DNA of 64,000 nucleotides from Bacteroidota bacterium (GTDB lineage Bacteria; Bacteroidota; Bacteroidia; AKYH767-A; JAHEYN01): NCBI GenBank assembly GCA_023251555.1, contig JAHEYN010000013.1, positions 33,300 to 97,299 of the forward strand, read 5' to 3'. Shown piece by piece: positions 43,089 to 52,971 of this stretch (position 1 is its first letter; each line of letters starts with the position of its first letter). The notes under the pieces were generated by a model. It saw only the letters and a program-made list of their open reading frames with translations, ran no database searches and was not told where the DNA came from. The position numbers and the translations under genes were made by a program.

Positions 43089-43967
43089 ATGGCTCACAAG
43101 GCAGGGTTCATAAATATTATCGGGAACCCTAACACGGGAAAATCGACCCTGATGAACAAGCTTATGGGGGAAAAACTGTCCATTGTTTCTCCCAAGGCAC
43201 AGACCACGAGGCACCGTATCAGGGGAATTCTCAGCGGGGAAGATTACCAGGCGGTGTTTTCAGACACCCCGGGCATTATAGAGCCTGCTTATCTTTTGCA
43301 TCACAGGATGATGGGAGTTGTGAATCACGCCCTTGAAGATGCCGATCTTATTATTCTGATGACAGCTGTCTCAGGAGATGATGTGCTTCCGGAGGTGGCT
43401 GACAGGATAAAAAAAATGGGGAAGAAGCTTATCGTGGTCATCAACAAAATAGATCTTTCAACCCAGGAAAAGGTGGAAGAGGCGGTTTCATTGTGGAAGT
43501 CAAAAATCCCGGCCATAGCATATCTTCCCATATCCGCCAAAGAAAAATTCAACATTGACACGCTTCTCAGGGTGATTATTGAGAACCTTCCTGAGTCGCC
43601 TCCCTTTTTTCCTAAGGACCAGCTTACGGATCTGCCGGAAAAATTTTTTGCAGCAGAGATTATCCGGGAAAAAATCCTGACGTTTTACAAAGAAGAGATT
43701 CCCTATTCCGTTGAGGTTCAGGTGGACTCATTCAAAGAAGAGGGGGAGTTGGTAAAAATCTATGCTGTAGTCATCACAGAAAGAGAATCGCAGAAAGGGA
43801 TACTGATTGGGAAAAAGGGGATAGCCATGAAGAGGATAGGAGTAGAGGCGAGGAGAGATATTGAGCGTTTCCTCGGTAAAAAAGTTTACCTGGAACTGAT
43901 CGTAAAAGTAAAGAACAACTGGAGAAATACAGAGAACAGCCTAAGACATTTTGGGTATAATCCCTGA
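43089..43967 (+). CDS. era: GTPase Era
   Basis: Era is an essential GTPase that binds 16S rRNA and helps 30S assembly. The 292-aa protein shows G1 as GNPNTGKSTLMNKL, G3 as DTPGI and G4 as NKID. The C-terminal KH domain follows (GILIGKKGIAMKRIGVEARR, ending LEVKNNWR-like VKVKNNWRNTENSLRHFGYN). It is followed after 6 bp by der, so the two ribosome-assembly GTPases are cotranscribed. Confidence 0.98.
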   Translation: MAHKAGFINIIGNPNTGKSTLMNKLMGEKLSIVSPKAQTTRHRIRGILSGEDYQAVFSDTPGIIEPAYLLHHRMMGVVNHALEDADLIILMTAVSGDDVLPEVADRIKKMGKKLIVVINKIDLSTQEKVEEAVSLWKSKIPAIAYLPISAKEKFNIDTLLRVIIENLPESPPFFPKDQLTDLPEKFFAAEIIREKILTFYKEEIPYSVEVQVDSFKEEGELVKIYAVVITERESQKGILIGKKGIAMKRIGVEARRDIERFLGKKVYLELIVKVKNNWRNTENSLRHFGYNP

Positions 43968-43973
43968 TTCATT

Positions 43974-45284
43974 ATGCCGAACATAGTCGCAATTATAGGG
44001 AGGCCCAATGTGGGCAAATCCACACTTTTTAACCGGCTTACCGAGTCACGCAAAGCTATTGTAGATGAGGCAAGCGGGGTAACGCGCGACAGGCATTACG
44101 GCAAGGTGGAATGGAACGGGATTGTTTTCACCCTCATTGACACCGGCGGGTATGCCACAGGATCGGGAGATGTGTTTGAGAAAGAAATACGGAAACAGGT
44201 AACGATTGCAGTAGAGGAGGCCGACAGGATTATTTTTTTAACTGATGTAACCACCGGTATTACAGATTTGGACTCGCAGGTGGCAGGCCTACTGAGAAAA
44301 TCAGGGAAAAAGATTTTTGTCGTTGTAAACAAGGTGGATAACAACCAGAGAGCCCCGGAGGCCTCTGTTTTTCACAAACTGGGCCTGGGAGAAATCTTTT
44401 GTATTTCGGCTGCAAGCGGTGCGGGAACAGGAGATTTGCTGGATTCCCTTGTCGGTTCTTTTGATAAAAAACAAAGCGGGGAAGAAACGGCTCTCCCGAA
44501 ATTTGCCATTGTAGGGCAGCCCAATGTCGGCAAGTCCTCCCTGCTGAATGCCCTGATAGGTAGAGAACGCACGATTGTAACCCCTGTTGCAGGCACCACG
44601 CGCGACACCATACACACGCGTTATACTGCCTACGGACATGATTTCATGCTTATTGACACAGCCGGCCTGAGAAAGAAATCGAATGTACACGAGGATATAG
44701 AGTTTTATTCGGTAATGCGCACAGTGCGTGCCATAGAAGAAAGTGATGTCTGTCTGCTGCTGGTGGATGCGGCGGCAGGTATTACAGCGCAGGACCAGAA
44801 TATTCTTCACCTGGCAGAGGTGAATAAAAAAGGAGTGGTGTTGCTGGTCAACAAATGGGACCTTGTGAAAAAGAGCACCAATTCTGCAAGGGACTATGAA
44901 GCTGCCATCAGGGAAAAGATAGCTCCGTTTAATGACATTCCTGTAATCTTCATATCCGTGCTGGAAAAACAAAGGCTGCTGCAGGCGCTCGAAGCAGCAG
45001 TAAAGGTTTTTGAAAACAGGAGGAGAAAAATCCCGGGGGCTTCCCTGAATAAAGTCATGCTGCCCATCATTGAAAGTTATCCTCCTCCTGCAGTAAAGGG
45101 AAAGTTTGTAAAGATTAAATATATTTCCCAATTACCGGCTCCCACGCCGGTATTCGCTTTCTTTTGTAATTCGCCGCAATATATTAATGAAAATTACAGG
45201 CGGTTTCTGGAGAATAAAATGCGGGAAAATTTCGGATTTTCAGGAGTGCCCCTGGTAATGGTTTTCAGGAACAAGAGGGGATAA
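43974..45284 (+). CDS. der: GTPase Der (EngA)
   Basis: Der has two tandem GTPase domains and acts in 50S subunit maturation. The first P-loop is GRPNVGKSTLFNRL near residue 9 and the second GQPNVGKSSLLNAL near residue 180. The paired DTGGYAT and DTAGLRKKS switch regions and NKVD and NKWD motifs are visible. The C-terminal KH-like domain ends with GVPLVMVFRNKRG. The length of 436 aa is standard. It is the second gene of the era-der unit and is followed by a strong hairpin shared with metK. Confidence 0.98.
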   Translation: MPNIVAIIGRPNVGKSTLFNRLTESRKAIVDEASGVTRDRHYGKVEWNGIVFTLIDTGGYATGSGDVFEKEIRKQVTIAVEEADRIIFLTDVTTGITDLDSQVAGLLRKSGKKIFVVVNKVDNNQRAPEASVFHKLGLGEIFCISAASGAGTGDLLDSLVGSFDKKQSGEETALPKFAIVGQPNVGKSSLLNALIGRERTIVTPVAGTTRDTIHTRYTAYGHDFMLIDTAGLRKKSNVHEDIEFYSVMRTVRAIEESDVCLLLVDAAAGITAQDQNILHLAEVNKKGVVLLVNKWDLVKKSTNSARDYEAAIREKIAPFNDIPVIFISVLEKQRLLQALEAAVKVFENRRRKIPGASLNKVMLPIIESYPPPAVKGKFVKIKYISQLPAPTPVFAFFCNSPQYINENYRRFLENKMRENFGFSGVPLVMVFRNKRG

Positions 45285-45287
45285 AAG

Positions 45288-45316
45288 ATAAGAGGCAGGA
45301 ATTCCCCGCCTCTTAT
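45288..45316. terminator. Hairpin between convergent der and metK
   Basis: ATAAGAGGC (45288-45296) and GCCTCTTAT (45308-45316) are perfect inverted repeats, extended inward by further G-C pairs around AATTC. It lies right after der and 24 bp from the metK stop, so it can end transcripts from both sides. Confidence 0.75.
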
Positions 45317-45339
45317 GGTATAACAAAAAAGGGTTCTTC

Positions 45340-46659
45340 TTATACTGCAGCGTAATCGGCCTTTTGCCTGATGTCAAAGGCTTTGGCAATACGATCCACG
45401 TAATCAAGTTTTTCCCAGGTAAAGGTTTCGTAGCTTTTTCCGTTAACCTGTTTTTTCCCGGGGGTTCTGCCCATGTGGCCGTAGGCTGCCGTGTCAGAGA
45501 AGATGGGATTCCGGAGCCCGAAGCGCTTCACGATGGCGCTGGGGCGCATGTCAAAAATCTCCGCTACTTTCTTTGCAATCTCTCCGTCGGTCAGCCATTT
45601 GCCGTCCGGGCCTTTTACGTTAACCGTTCCGTAGGTATTCACATACAAACCTACCGGCTGAGCCACACCAATGGCGTAAGCCACCTGTACAAGCACCTCA
45701 TCTGCCACTCCTGCGGCCACAAGGTTTTTGGCAATATGCCTTGAAGCGTATGCTGCAGAGCGGTCTACCTTCGACGAATCTTTTCCTGAAAATGCTCCTC
45801 CTCCATGGGCGCCTTTCCCGCCGTAGGTATCTACAATAATTTTTCTGCCTGTAAGGCCGGTATCCCCGTGCGGTCCGCCGATAACAAATTTCCCCGTAGG
45901 ATTTACAAAATAAGTGATGTCATTTCCGAACAGTTTTCTGATGCGGGAGGGGAGTTGTTTCTTTACTCTTGGGATAAGAATATTAATCACATCTTCCCGA
46001 ATCTTTGCGAGCATGGCGTCATCAGCTTCCTTACGGGACTTTGCAGAGTTATCCTTGGGCTGAATAAAGTCATCGTGCTGGGTGGAAAGTACAACGGTTG
46101 TTATCCGCTGGGGCTTATTCCGGTCATTATATTCTAATGTTACCTGTGATTTTGCATCGGGGCGGAGGTACTTCATCTTCTTGCCCTCTCTCCTGATTAC
46201 AGCCAGTTCCAGCAACAGCAGGTGTGACAGCTCCAGTGAAAGGGGCATATAGTTATCTGTCTCCCTGGAGGCATACCCGAACATCATCCCCTGGTCGCCG
46301 GCGCCCTGTTCGTCTTCTTTGGCCCGGTCAACGCCCTGGTTAATATCCGGAGACTGCCCGTGCAGAGTGCGGATAACGGCACAGGACTGTGCATCGAATT
46401 TGTATTCGGACTTATTATAACCGATGCGGCTGATCGTGTCGCGTGCGATGCGTTCCACATCAATCTTTCCCATATTCTCCTCGTTTGTTTTCACCTCACC
46501 GCTGACTACCACGAGGCCGGTGGTTACAAGTGTTTCGCAGGCCACTTTGGCGCCGGGGTCGTGCATGAGAAACTCATCAAGTACGGCATCGGATATCTGG
46601 TCTGCAATCTTATCAGGATGTCCTTCTGATACGGATTCGGAAGTAAATAAATAAGGCAT
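45340..46659 (-). CDS. metK: S-adenosylmethionine synthase
   Basis: MetK makes S-adenosylmethionine from methionine and ATP, the methyl donor used by methyltransferases such as the one in cassette 1. The protein begins [20 protein letters not shown]. It contains [36 protein letters not shown], and [20 protein letters not shown], all MetK signatures. It has 439 aa, somewhat longer than the 384 aa of E. coli because of an insertion around residues 180-240, as is usual in Bacteroidota. It shares a terminator hairpin with der. Confidence 0.98.
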   Translation of the reverse strand: MPYLFTSESVSEGHPDKIADQISDAVLDEFLMHDPGAKVACETLVTTGLVVVSGEVKTNEENMGKIDVERIARDTISRIGYNKSEYKFDAQSCAVIRTLHGQSPDINQGVDRAKEDEQGAGDQGMMFGYASRETDNYMPLSLELSHLLLLELAVIRREGKKMKYLRPDAKSQVTLEYNDRNKPQRITTVVLSTQHDDFIQPKDNSAKSRKEADDAMLAKIREDVINILIPRVKKQLPSRIRKLFGNDITYFVNPTGKFVIGGPHGDTGLTGRKIIVDTYGGKGAHGGGAFSGKDSSKVDRSAAYASRHIAKNLVAAGVADEVLVQVAYAIGVAQPVGLYVNTYGTVNVKGPDGKWLTDGEIAKKVAEIFDMRPSAIVKRFGLRNPIFSDTAAYGHMGRTPGKKQVNGKSYETFTWEKLDYVDRIAKAFDIRQKADYAAV

Positions 46660-46763
46660 ATTTCTTAAATATTAATTTTTTTTCAGGGTTGCTAAGATAC
46701 AATTATTCCGGTAAATCAAATCAAAAAATGACCGGCGCAGCAGCAACAGACACCCCACTTCCT

Positions 46764-47687
46764 CTATTCTTTTCCTGCCGGTTCCTTCGTAAGGTTCCGG
46801 AACACCATTTCGAGGCTCTGTTCTTCTTTTTGCATACCGAGGACTGTAAGCTGCTGTTCAACGGCGAAGCGGAAAATCTCTGCACGTAAATCTTTGCTGC
46901 TGCTCCATCTGATTCTCCATTTATTGCCGCCCAGGTTTTCTGCGGATTGCACTCCGCCAATCTGCATGATTTTTTCTTCCCGTACGGTCTTGTCAAATTC
47001 CGCAAGAACCGTATTGGTATCCCGGGACATCTCCTGCAAAACACGGGGATTCTCGTCGGCAACGATTTTGCCTTTGTTAATAATAATCACCCGGCTGCAA
47101 ATTGCGCTGACCTCCTGCATGATATGAGTTGAGAGCAGGACTGTTTTTTCTTTACCTGTTTCCTTTATCAGGCGGCGGATTTCTTCCAGCTGGTTGGGGT
47201 CAAGACCGGAGGTAGGTTCATCGAGAATCAGCACCTGCGGATCGTGTATAAGAGCCTGTGCCAGGCCCACCCGCTGGCGGTACCCCCTGGAGAGTGCACC
47301 GATTTTCTTATGCTGCTCGGGTCCGAGACCTGTCATTTCGATAACCCTGCTCACCGCTGCAGCAGATTGTTTCAGGCAATATACTCCTGCAACAAAGCCA
47401 AGGTATTCTTTCACGTAAAGATCCGTATACAGGGGGTTGTTTTCGGGGAGGTACCCCAGAAGTTTTTTAACTGCCATGGACTGCTCCTGCACATCATACC
47501 CGCATACAAAAGCCTCCCCGGATGTTTGCGGAATAAAGCAGGAGAGGATCTTCATCATTGTGGATTTTCCTGCCCCATTGGGACCAAGAAATCCTGTAAC
47601 CTGCCCCTTTTTCACTTCAAAGGAAACATCTTCGAGGGCGCATTGCCTGCCGTAAAATTTGGTGATATGCCGAACAGATATGGACAT
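46764..47687 (-). CDS. gldA: Gliding-motility ABC transporter ATPase GldA
   Basis: The start at 47687 (MSISVRHITKFYGRQCALED) is chosen over the ORF-track start, which adds unrelated residues. The Walker A is GPNGAGKSTMMK near residue 38, the signature region LSRGYRQRVGLAQAL, and the Walker B VLILDEPTSGLDPNQ. The C-terminal extension (WRIRWSSSKDLRAEIFRFAV) fits GldA. GldA acts with the membrane proteins GldF and GldG; these genes are not next to it here. GldAFG is linked to gliding in this phylum, though not all carriers glide. The protein has 307 aa. Confidence 0.88.
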   Translation of the reverse strand: MSISVRHITKFYGRQCALEDVSFEVKKGQVTGFLGPNGAGKSTMMKILSCFIPQTSGEAFVCGYDVQEQSMAVKKLLGYLPENNPLYTDLYVKEYLGFVAGVYCLKQSAAAVSRVIEMTGLGPEQHKKIGALSRGYRQRVGLAQALIHDPQVLILDEPTSGLDPNQLEEIRRLIKETGKEKTVLLSTHIMQEVSAICSRVIIINKGKIVADENPRVLQEMSRDTNTVLAEFDKTVREEKIMQIGGVQSAENLGGNKWRIRWSSSKDLRAEIFRFAVEQQLTVLGMQKEEQSLEMVFRNLTKEPAGKE

Positions 47688-47886
47688 TGTATGCAGGATG
47701 GTAAAGTTACATATAATTCCCCCCATTTTCAGGACGGGAATCAGTCAAAGTGGCAAAGTCTCGGCAAATGATACAACTTTCAGTTAAGTTGTTTATCGCA
47801 AAAAAGGAATAATGAACTATTTATACTTAGCTACTAATTCCATTCAGCCCTTGAGCAAAAACGCGTCTGGAGAATGGCCGCGAGTA

Positions 47887-47947
47887 ATTAAATTGGTATT
47901 AACCCCGAAACCCTCTTGTCCGCCGTAGCGAAACGCGAAGGCGGATT
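47887..47947. repeat. Dispersed palindromic repeat, copy B
   Basis: ATTAAATTGGTATT (47887-47900) and the 38 bp at 47910-47947 are the inverted counterpart of the repeat at 13785-13860, with 37 of 38 bp identical in the long part. It lies directly downstream of the T9SS gene at 47958-49889 (minus strand), 10 bp from its stop codon, and could also form a terminating hairpin. Confidence 0.75.
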
Positions 47948-47957
47948 AAAGCAGATT

Positions 47958-49889
47958 TTATTGCTTTATAAATTTAACTTGCGATTGTTCGTTTATTGAA
48001 CCTGCTTTTAGAAAATACATTCCCTGTGGCAGTTCATTGATATTTAATTTCAAGTCGTTCATTCCCTTTACGGCTTTTACTTTTTCATTTTTCACAACAT
48101 TTCCTACAACATCTGCTACAGAAATATTTATTTCGGAAGCCCTTGCCGAGTAGAATTCACAATGCAATTCATTTTCTGACGGTACGGGATAAATACTTAT
48201 TATTGATTTATCGGTTTGCCGGTTGTTGATTGAAATGGTTTTAGAATAAGTGAAGTTTCCATCATAGTCAACCTGCTTAAGGCGGTAATAATTTACTCCC
48301 GAAAATAGGTGTTCATCAATGAATGAATAATTCTTTTCAAAAGTTGAATTACCGGCGCCTTGTATTTTTCCTCTTAGAGCAAAGTTAACCCCATCGCTGC
48401 TTTGCTCTATTTCAAAATAATCGTTGTTTGATTCGCTTGCTGTTTCCCAATGAAGTTCAACAGAAGAAAAATTTAAAATTTTCCCAAAAAAATCAAGCCA
48501 TTCTACAGAAAGTACTTGGCACAATATAGTTGTAACAGTAGCAACATTTGCATTAGTGGTTAAAGCAATACTAGTTGCAGAGGAAGCCCCCGTACCTGGC
48601 GTAACACTGTAATTACTTGTTGTCAACCAAGGGGTAATTGTAAATTCCGAAAAAGGTATTGTCATGCTATTACATCCGCTTGCTCCCGTAGCATCCGTTT
48701 TTATGAGATAGGCATCAGCACCACCTCCGAAGCTGGATGTTTGAAGTGTAGCGATATATCCTCCGTCACTGGTAAGACTTAATAAATTTCCCCCTCCCCA
48801 AAAAGTATATTCTGCCGCTGAACCTCCGAGTAAATTAGACCACTGTAAAGTTCCCGCAGCATCGGTTTTAAACAGCCAGGCGTCCTGCACACCGAAACCA
48901 CCATAAGAATATCCAAGTACCGTATATCCTCCATCTGTTGTTTGCCTTACTGATACGCCTCCCTGTGCAGCAGAAGCAAGTCCGGAAGGCTGATACCTCT
49001 TTGCCCACTGTACGGTTCCTGCAGGATCGGTTTTTATAAGCAATGCAGAATTATTAGTAAAAGCAGAAGCAGGAAAATTACTCTGTGAAAAACCTGTAAT
49101 AATATATCCTCCATCAGTTGTTTGTTCAACAGCATATCCGTAATCATCCTTTGTTCCACCGTAAAGGTATGACCACTGAACCGTGCCTGCGGAATTTGTT
49201 TTCACAAGAAATACTTCATTTAATGCAGCAGAACTTGAAGCGCCGGTAAGAATAAATCCGCCATCGGTTGTTTCCCGGACACAATAACCATACTCCCAGT
49301 TTCCGAGTCCGCTTGTTTTGCTCCACATAAAATTACCATTGGCATCTGTTCTCAGGAGGTAATAATCGGGATTGTTGGAAACTCCATAAGTGTTTGTATA
49401 ACCAAGCGCTATATAGCCCCCGTCGCTGGTCTGATCTATTCCGAAAAACTGATCCATCTTGGTTCCTCCATAAGAAAATCCCCACTGAACTGTCCCAAAA
49501 GCATCTGTTTTAAAAAGTGTGGGATAACAGGGACACACTCCTGCTCCCTGATCAAGATAACCGGCAACAATAAATCCTCCATCTGAGGACATTGTTCCGC
49601 CCTGAGTGTATTCAGTATTTGCTGATGTGCCATACACATTCGACCACTGAAGAACCCCGCAGCCATCTGTTTTTACAATGTAAAAATTGTTGCTACCCAA
49701 TGATTGTGTGCGCCCAATCATTCCGAATCCCCCATCAGTTGTTTGAAATACTGAATATCCATTATCCCCTGCGGCAGTTGAACCTCCGTATTTCATTTGA
49801 AAAGTTGGACACTGGGCAAAGCTATAATAGCAAAGATGAAAAACAGAAATGGTGAAAATGGAAATACGAAGAGCACGTTTCTGTTTCAT
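47958..49889 (-). CDS. T9SS-secreted repeat protein with TDGGY propeller
   Basis: The 643-aa protein has a signal peptide (ISIFTISVFHLCYYSFAQ). About seven repeats containing QTTDGGYIxxGxT and LxKTDAxGTVQWS follow over residues 25-400, a seven-bladed propeller type frequent in Bacteroidota surface proteins. The shared module comes next (WLDFFGKILNFSSVELHWET, NNDYFEIEQSSDGVNFA and VNYYRLKQVDYDG). The T9SS type A tail ends QSQVKFIKQ. This is the last gene of a run of four T9SS genes on this strand. Its C-terminal 160 residues are very close to those of the genes at 52972 and 13886. Confidence 0.9.
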   Translation of the reverse strand: MKQKRALRISIFTISVFHLCYYSFAQCPTFQMKYGGSTAAGDNGYSVFQTTDGGFGMIGRTQSLGSNNFYIVKTDGCGVLQWSNVYGTSANTEYTQGGTMSSDGGFIVAGYLDQGAGVCPCYPTLFKTDAFGTVQWGFSYGGTKMDQFFGIDQTSDGGYIALGYTNTYGVSNNPDYYLLRTDANGNFMWSKTSGLGNWEYGYCVRETTDGGFILTGASSSAALNEVFLVKTNSAGTVQWSYLYGGTKDDYGYAVEQTTDGGYIITGFSQSNFPASAFTNNSALLIKTDPAGTVQWAKRYQPSGLASAAQGGVSVRQTTDGGYTVLGYSYGGFGVQDAWLFKTDAAGTLQWSNLLGGSAAEYTFWGGGNLLSLTSDGGYIATLQTSSFGGGADAYLIKTDATGASGCNSMTIPFSEFTITPWLTTSNYSVTPGTGASSATSIALTTNANVATVTTILCQVLSVEWLDFFGKILNFSSVELHWETASESNNDYFEIEQSSDGVNFALRGKIQGAGNSTFEKNYSFIDEHLFSGVNYYRLKQVDYDGNFTYSKTISINNRQTDKSIISIYPVPSENELHCEFYSARASEINISVADVVGNVVKNEKVKAVKGMNDLKLNINELPQGMYFLKAGSINEQSQVKFIKQ

Positions 49890-49983
49890 GGATTATAATG
49901 TAAAACTTCAGCTAAAGTTGTATGGTTAATGTAAGCACTTGTGTAAGGGAGATCAAAAGAAGAACCAGCAGGGTATTTATACT

Positions 49984-52941
49984 TTATTGTTTTATAAATT
50001 TTATCTGCGATTGTTTCGTATCTGTGTTTATTTTCAGGAAGTACATTCCATCCGATAACGTTTCAATACTGATTTGTGATTTATTCATTCCCCGGTTTGA
50101 CTTTGTTTGTTCATGAACTATAATGTTTCCACATACATCTATAAGATAAATGTTTACGATAGAGTTTTCTTCTGCATAAAATTCATAGTTCAGTTCTTTA
50201 CCGGATGGAATGGGATAAATACTTATTGTTGATTTATTAATTTGCTTATTGTTGATTGAGATAGCTTTTGAATAAGTGAATTTTCCATTGTAATCAACCT
50301 GCTTAAGGCGGTAATAATTTATTCCTGCATACGGGTTTTTATCTATGAAAGAATAATTTGTATTGGGATTTATATTTCCCGCTCCTTTTATTCTTCCAAT
50401 TTCTTCAATATTATTTTCGTGCCTGGTTTCGTCATTCAGGCGTCCATCTATACTTCTTTCGACTATGAAATAATCGTTATTATTTTCAGTGGCAGTCGTC
50501 CAGTTCAAAATGTTTACAGATCCTTCATTGTGTCCTTTAAAGGAAAGATATTCTACAGCCAATGGAGCGCATACATTAAAAAAGGACGAAATGGTGTTTG
50601 ATCCATAATTAGCTACTGTAACATCAGCCCTTGCATCACCATCCATGTCACCTACCGAAACACCCCAGGGTGTAGTTCCTGTTGCATAATCAACTTTTGG
50701 GTCAAAGTTAATAGTTCCGATCGTGCTGGTGTTTAGGAATACAGATATCGTGGCTGCAGTCTGGTTCGTTGTTACAAGGTCAGGGATCCCGTCACCATTT
50801 AAATCACCAATGTCAATGCTATTGGGGAGAGTTCCGGTTGTAAAATCAACTTTTGGATCAAAAGAAATAGTTCCGGGCGTACAGGTATTTCTGAATATTG
50901 AGATAGTATTTCCGGTGGTGGGATGAGAATTCGGTACTGCAATGTCGATTTTGTCATCACCATCAATATCACCTGTCGATAAGGCAAAGCCGGCCGGCCA
51001 GGTTCCTGTTACAAAATCAACTTTTAAGTCGAAGGAAGTGGCTGCTATAGTTCCGGATATGCCTTTGTTCCTGAATATTGACAGAGTGTTGGCAGTGTTA
51101 TTATCAACAACAATGTCAATCCACCCATCACTGTCAAAATCGGCTAAAGCAATGCCATAAGGTTTGGCGCTCACAGCACAGGAAAGAACAATACAGGGAT
51201 TGGGAATAAAATTAAAATATCCGGGCGAACTTCGGTTTTCTAATATTGACACTCTGTAGTTGGTGCCCGATGCAGTCACGAGTTCATTCTTCCCATCGTT
51301 ATTCAAATCTCCTATAGCAAGACCAGTTCCTGAATTTGAAATTGCGAAACTGTCATAAGGGGCAAAGGAGATAGCTCCGGGTGTACTAATGTTTCTGTAA
51401 ATTTTAATGTAAGTAGCCAGTGATACGGCAAGGTCAGGTTTGCCGTCACCATCCAGTTCACCTATAACAACATGGAAAGGACTGCCGTTAGTTGCAAAAT
51501 CAACTTTTGTATCTAATGTTATGGTTCCTGGTGCCGCACTGATGTTCCGGTATGTTGAAATTGTCCCCGAAGCATTTGCCGTCACCACATCCGGCTTGCC
51601 GTCACCATCCAAATCACCTGTTGAAAGCCCCCTTGGGCTGTTTATGCCTGCATAATCAACTTTCGGATCAAAGTAACCTCCGCAAACGTAGGTTACTTCA
51701 AAGGGTTTGAATGAGCTGGCAGTCAGGTTATTGGCAAGATTCGTAACGGTAATATATTCATAGATGGTACCTGATGGAACAATAACATCAAGTGAAGTCG
51801 AACTTGCAGCAGATACCGTGGCCTGAGTGGCTCCAAAATATACTGTGTTGTTTGCGGGCGTGGCATCGAATCCGGTTCCACTTATTGTAACGGTTGTGCC
51901 AAGAGGACCCGCGACTGGCGTAAAAGAAGTGATGACAGGAGGCACTCCCGATACTATGGTATGTGTTCCTTCTGCTGAAGCAGAGCCAAAAGTAGGTGGC
52001 AATGATATAGTAATATCTGCAAGAGTGACAGGGCTTACGGTTATTGTGTGCGGGAAGGTCGGTGCTGCAGAAATATCTGCAGTTATCCAGAAATAATTAT
52101 CGAAGGAGGCAGTTAAGGCTTGAGAAAAAGCAGCAAAGCTATGCACTCCTGGTCCCAGTGAAGTGGTTATATCTGTTCCAACTTGCACTGCCGAAGCAAA
52201 GATATCATTGGCTTTATACCATAATTGGAATTTTGCTATATCTCCGGCAACATAAGTGCCGGTTGTAGTAAATTGAAACCCGGTTACATTAGGGGCGGTA
52301 ATAGCAGGAAGATTCAGGTTAAACCTGTAAATAATATTTTTTGCTGTTGATGGATAAACATTTATTGATGGTGCAGCAAGGGCAGAACCCAATGTGGTTC
52401 CATTTGTTATTGTCTGCACGCCCCCTGCAGTGCAAGTGCTGGAAGAGGGGGCAGGAGAAGAAGTGATATCTGTGGTTGTAATTGCATTAACTGATATTGT
52501 TCTTGTGGCAACAGCGCCTTTTTTAGTGTTGGCAATTATCCAAAACCAATAGGTAGAGCTTGTTGATAATGCTGGCGAAGTAAAAGCAGGAAAAATCTTT
52601 GCACCGGCAGCAGCAGGTGGTGTAAGGGTACTTAACAGGTTAGTAGTTGAAAAAGTGCCGGTTGTTGTATAATATAATTGAAAACTGATTAAATCAGTAG
52701 CCGCATACGTTCCTGCTGTTGTAAATCCGACACCGGTAATGGTATATGGTGCTGTACTGCCGGTAACTACCGTAAAACTCTGCAGTATCACATTTTGTTG
52801 TTGTGCACCAATATTTGCTGCTGCAACGGTATTGGAACCAATATTAATTGTGTTGGCGGCCTCTGCTGTCTGAACGCCGCAGAATGTTAAGGAAAGAATT
52901 GGCAGCAACAATAGTAATTTAGCAAAATTTAATCTTTTCAT
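49984..52941 (-). CDS. T9SS protein with Ig-like repeats, IPT/TIG domain and FG-GAP propeller
   Basis: The start at 52941 (MKRLNFAKLLLLLPILSLTF) gives a signal peptide. Residues 35-335 hold about three Ig-like repeats (VTGFQFTTTGTYVAGDIAKF type). An IPT/TIG domain follows near residues 335-415 (ITSFTPVAGPLGTTVTISGT). The region 430-790 has repeated FG-GAP/VCBS units (GDLDGDGKPDVVTAN, GDLNNDGKNELVTA, GDINGDDKIDIA-like) whose Asp-rich loops should bind calcium, as in integrin alpha-chain propellers. The shared fibronectin-like module and a type A tail ending QSQIKFIKQ close the protein. It is probably an adhesive surface protein; the ligand is not known. It follows the 52972 gene by 30 bp. Confidence 0.9.
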   Translation of the reverse strand: MKRLNFAKLLLLLPILSLTFCGVQTAEAANTINIGSNTVAAANIGAQQQNVILQSFTVVTGSTAPYTITGVGFTTAGTYAATDLISFQLYYTTTGTFSTTNLLSTLTPPAAAGAKIFPAFTSPALSTSSTYWFWIIANTKKGAVATRTISVNAITTTDITSSPAPSSSTCTAGGVQTITNGTTLGSALAAPSINVYPSTAKNIIYRFNLNLPAITAPNVTGFQFTTTGTYVAGDIAKFQLWYKANDIFASAVQVGTDITTSLGPGVHSFAAFSQALTASFDNYFWITADISAAPTFPHTITVSPVTLADITISLPPTFGSASAEGTHTIVSGVPPVITSFTPVAGPLGTTVTISGTGFDATPANNTVYFGATQATVSAASSTSLDVIVPSGTIYEYITVTNLANNLTASSFKPFEVTYVCGGYFDPKVDYAGINSPRGLSTGDLDGDGKPDVVTANASGTISTYRNISAAPGTITLDTKVDFATNGSPFHVVIGELDGDGKPDLAVSLATYIKIYRNISTPGAISFAPYDSFAISNSGTGLAIGDLNNDGKNELVTASGTNYRVSILENRSSPGYFNFIPNPCIVLSCAVSAKPYGIALADFDSDGWIDIVVDNNTANTLSIFRNKGISGTIAATSFDLKVDFVTGTWPAGFALSTGDIDGDDKIDIAVPNSHPTTGNTISIFRNTCTPGTISFDPKVDFTTGTLPNSIDIGDLNGDGIPDLVTTNQTAATISVFLNTSTIGTINFDPKVDYATGTTPWGVSVGDMDGDARADVTVANYGSNTISSFFNVCAPLAVEYLSFKGHNEGSVNILNWTTATENNNDYFIVERSIDGRLNDETRHENNIEEIGRIKGAGNINPNTNYSFIDKNPYAGINYYRLKQVDYNGKFTYSKAISINNKQINKSTISIYPIPSGKELNYEFYAEENSIVNIYLIDVCGNIIVHEQTKSNRGMNKSQISIETLSDGMYFLKINTDTKQSQIKFIKQ

Positions 52942-52971
52942 AGTTCCGTTTCTCCTGATTTTTAAAATCAA

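Noticed and set aside
46660-46763. SAM riboswitch before metK
   Set aside because: The 104 bp upstream of metK show no recognisable aptamer structure. Only a weak promoter-like TATCTTAG was seen.
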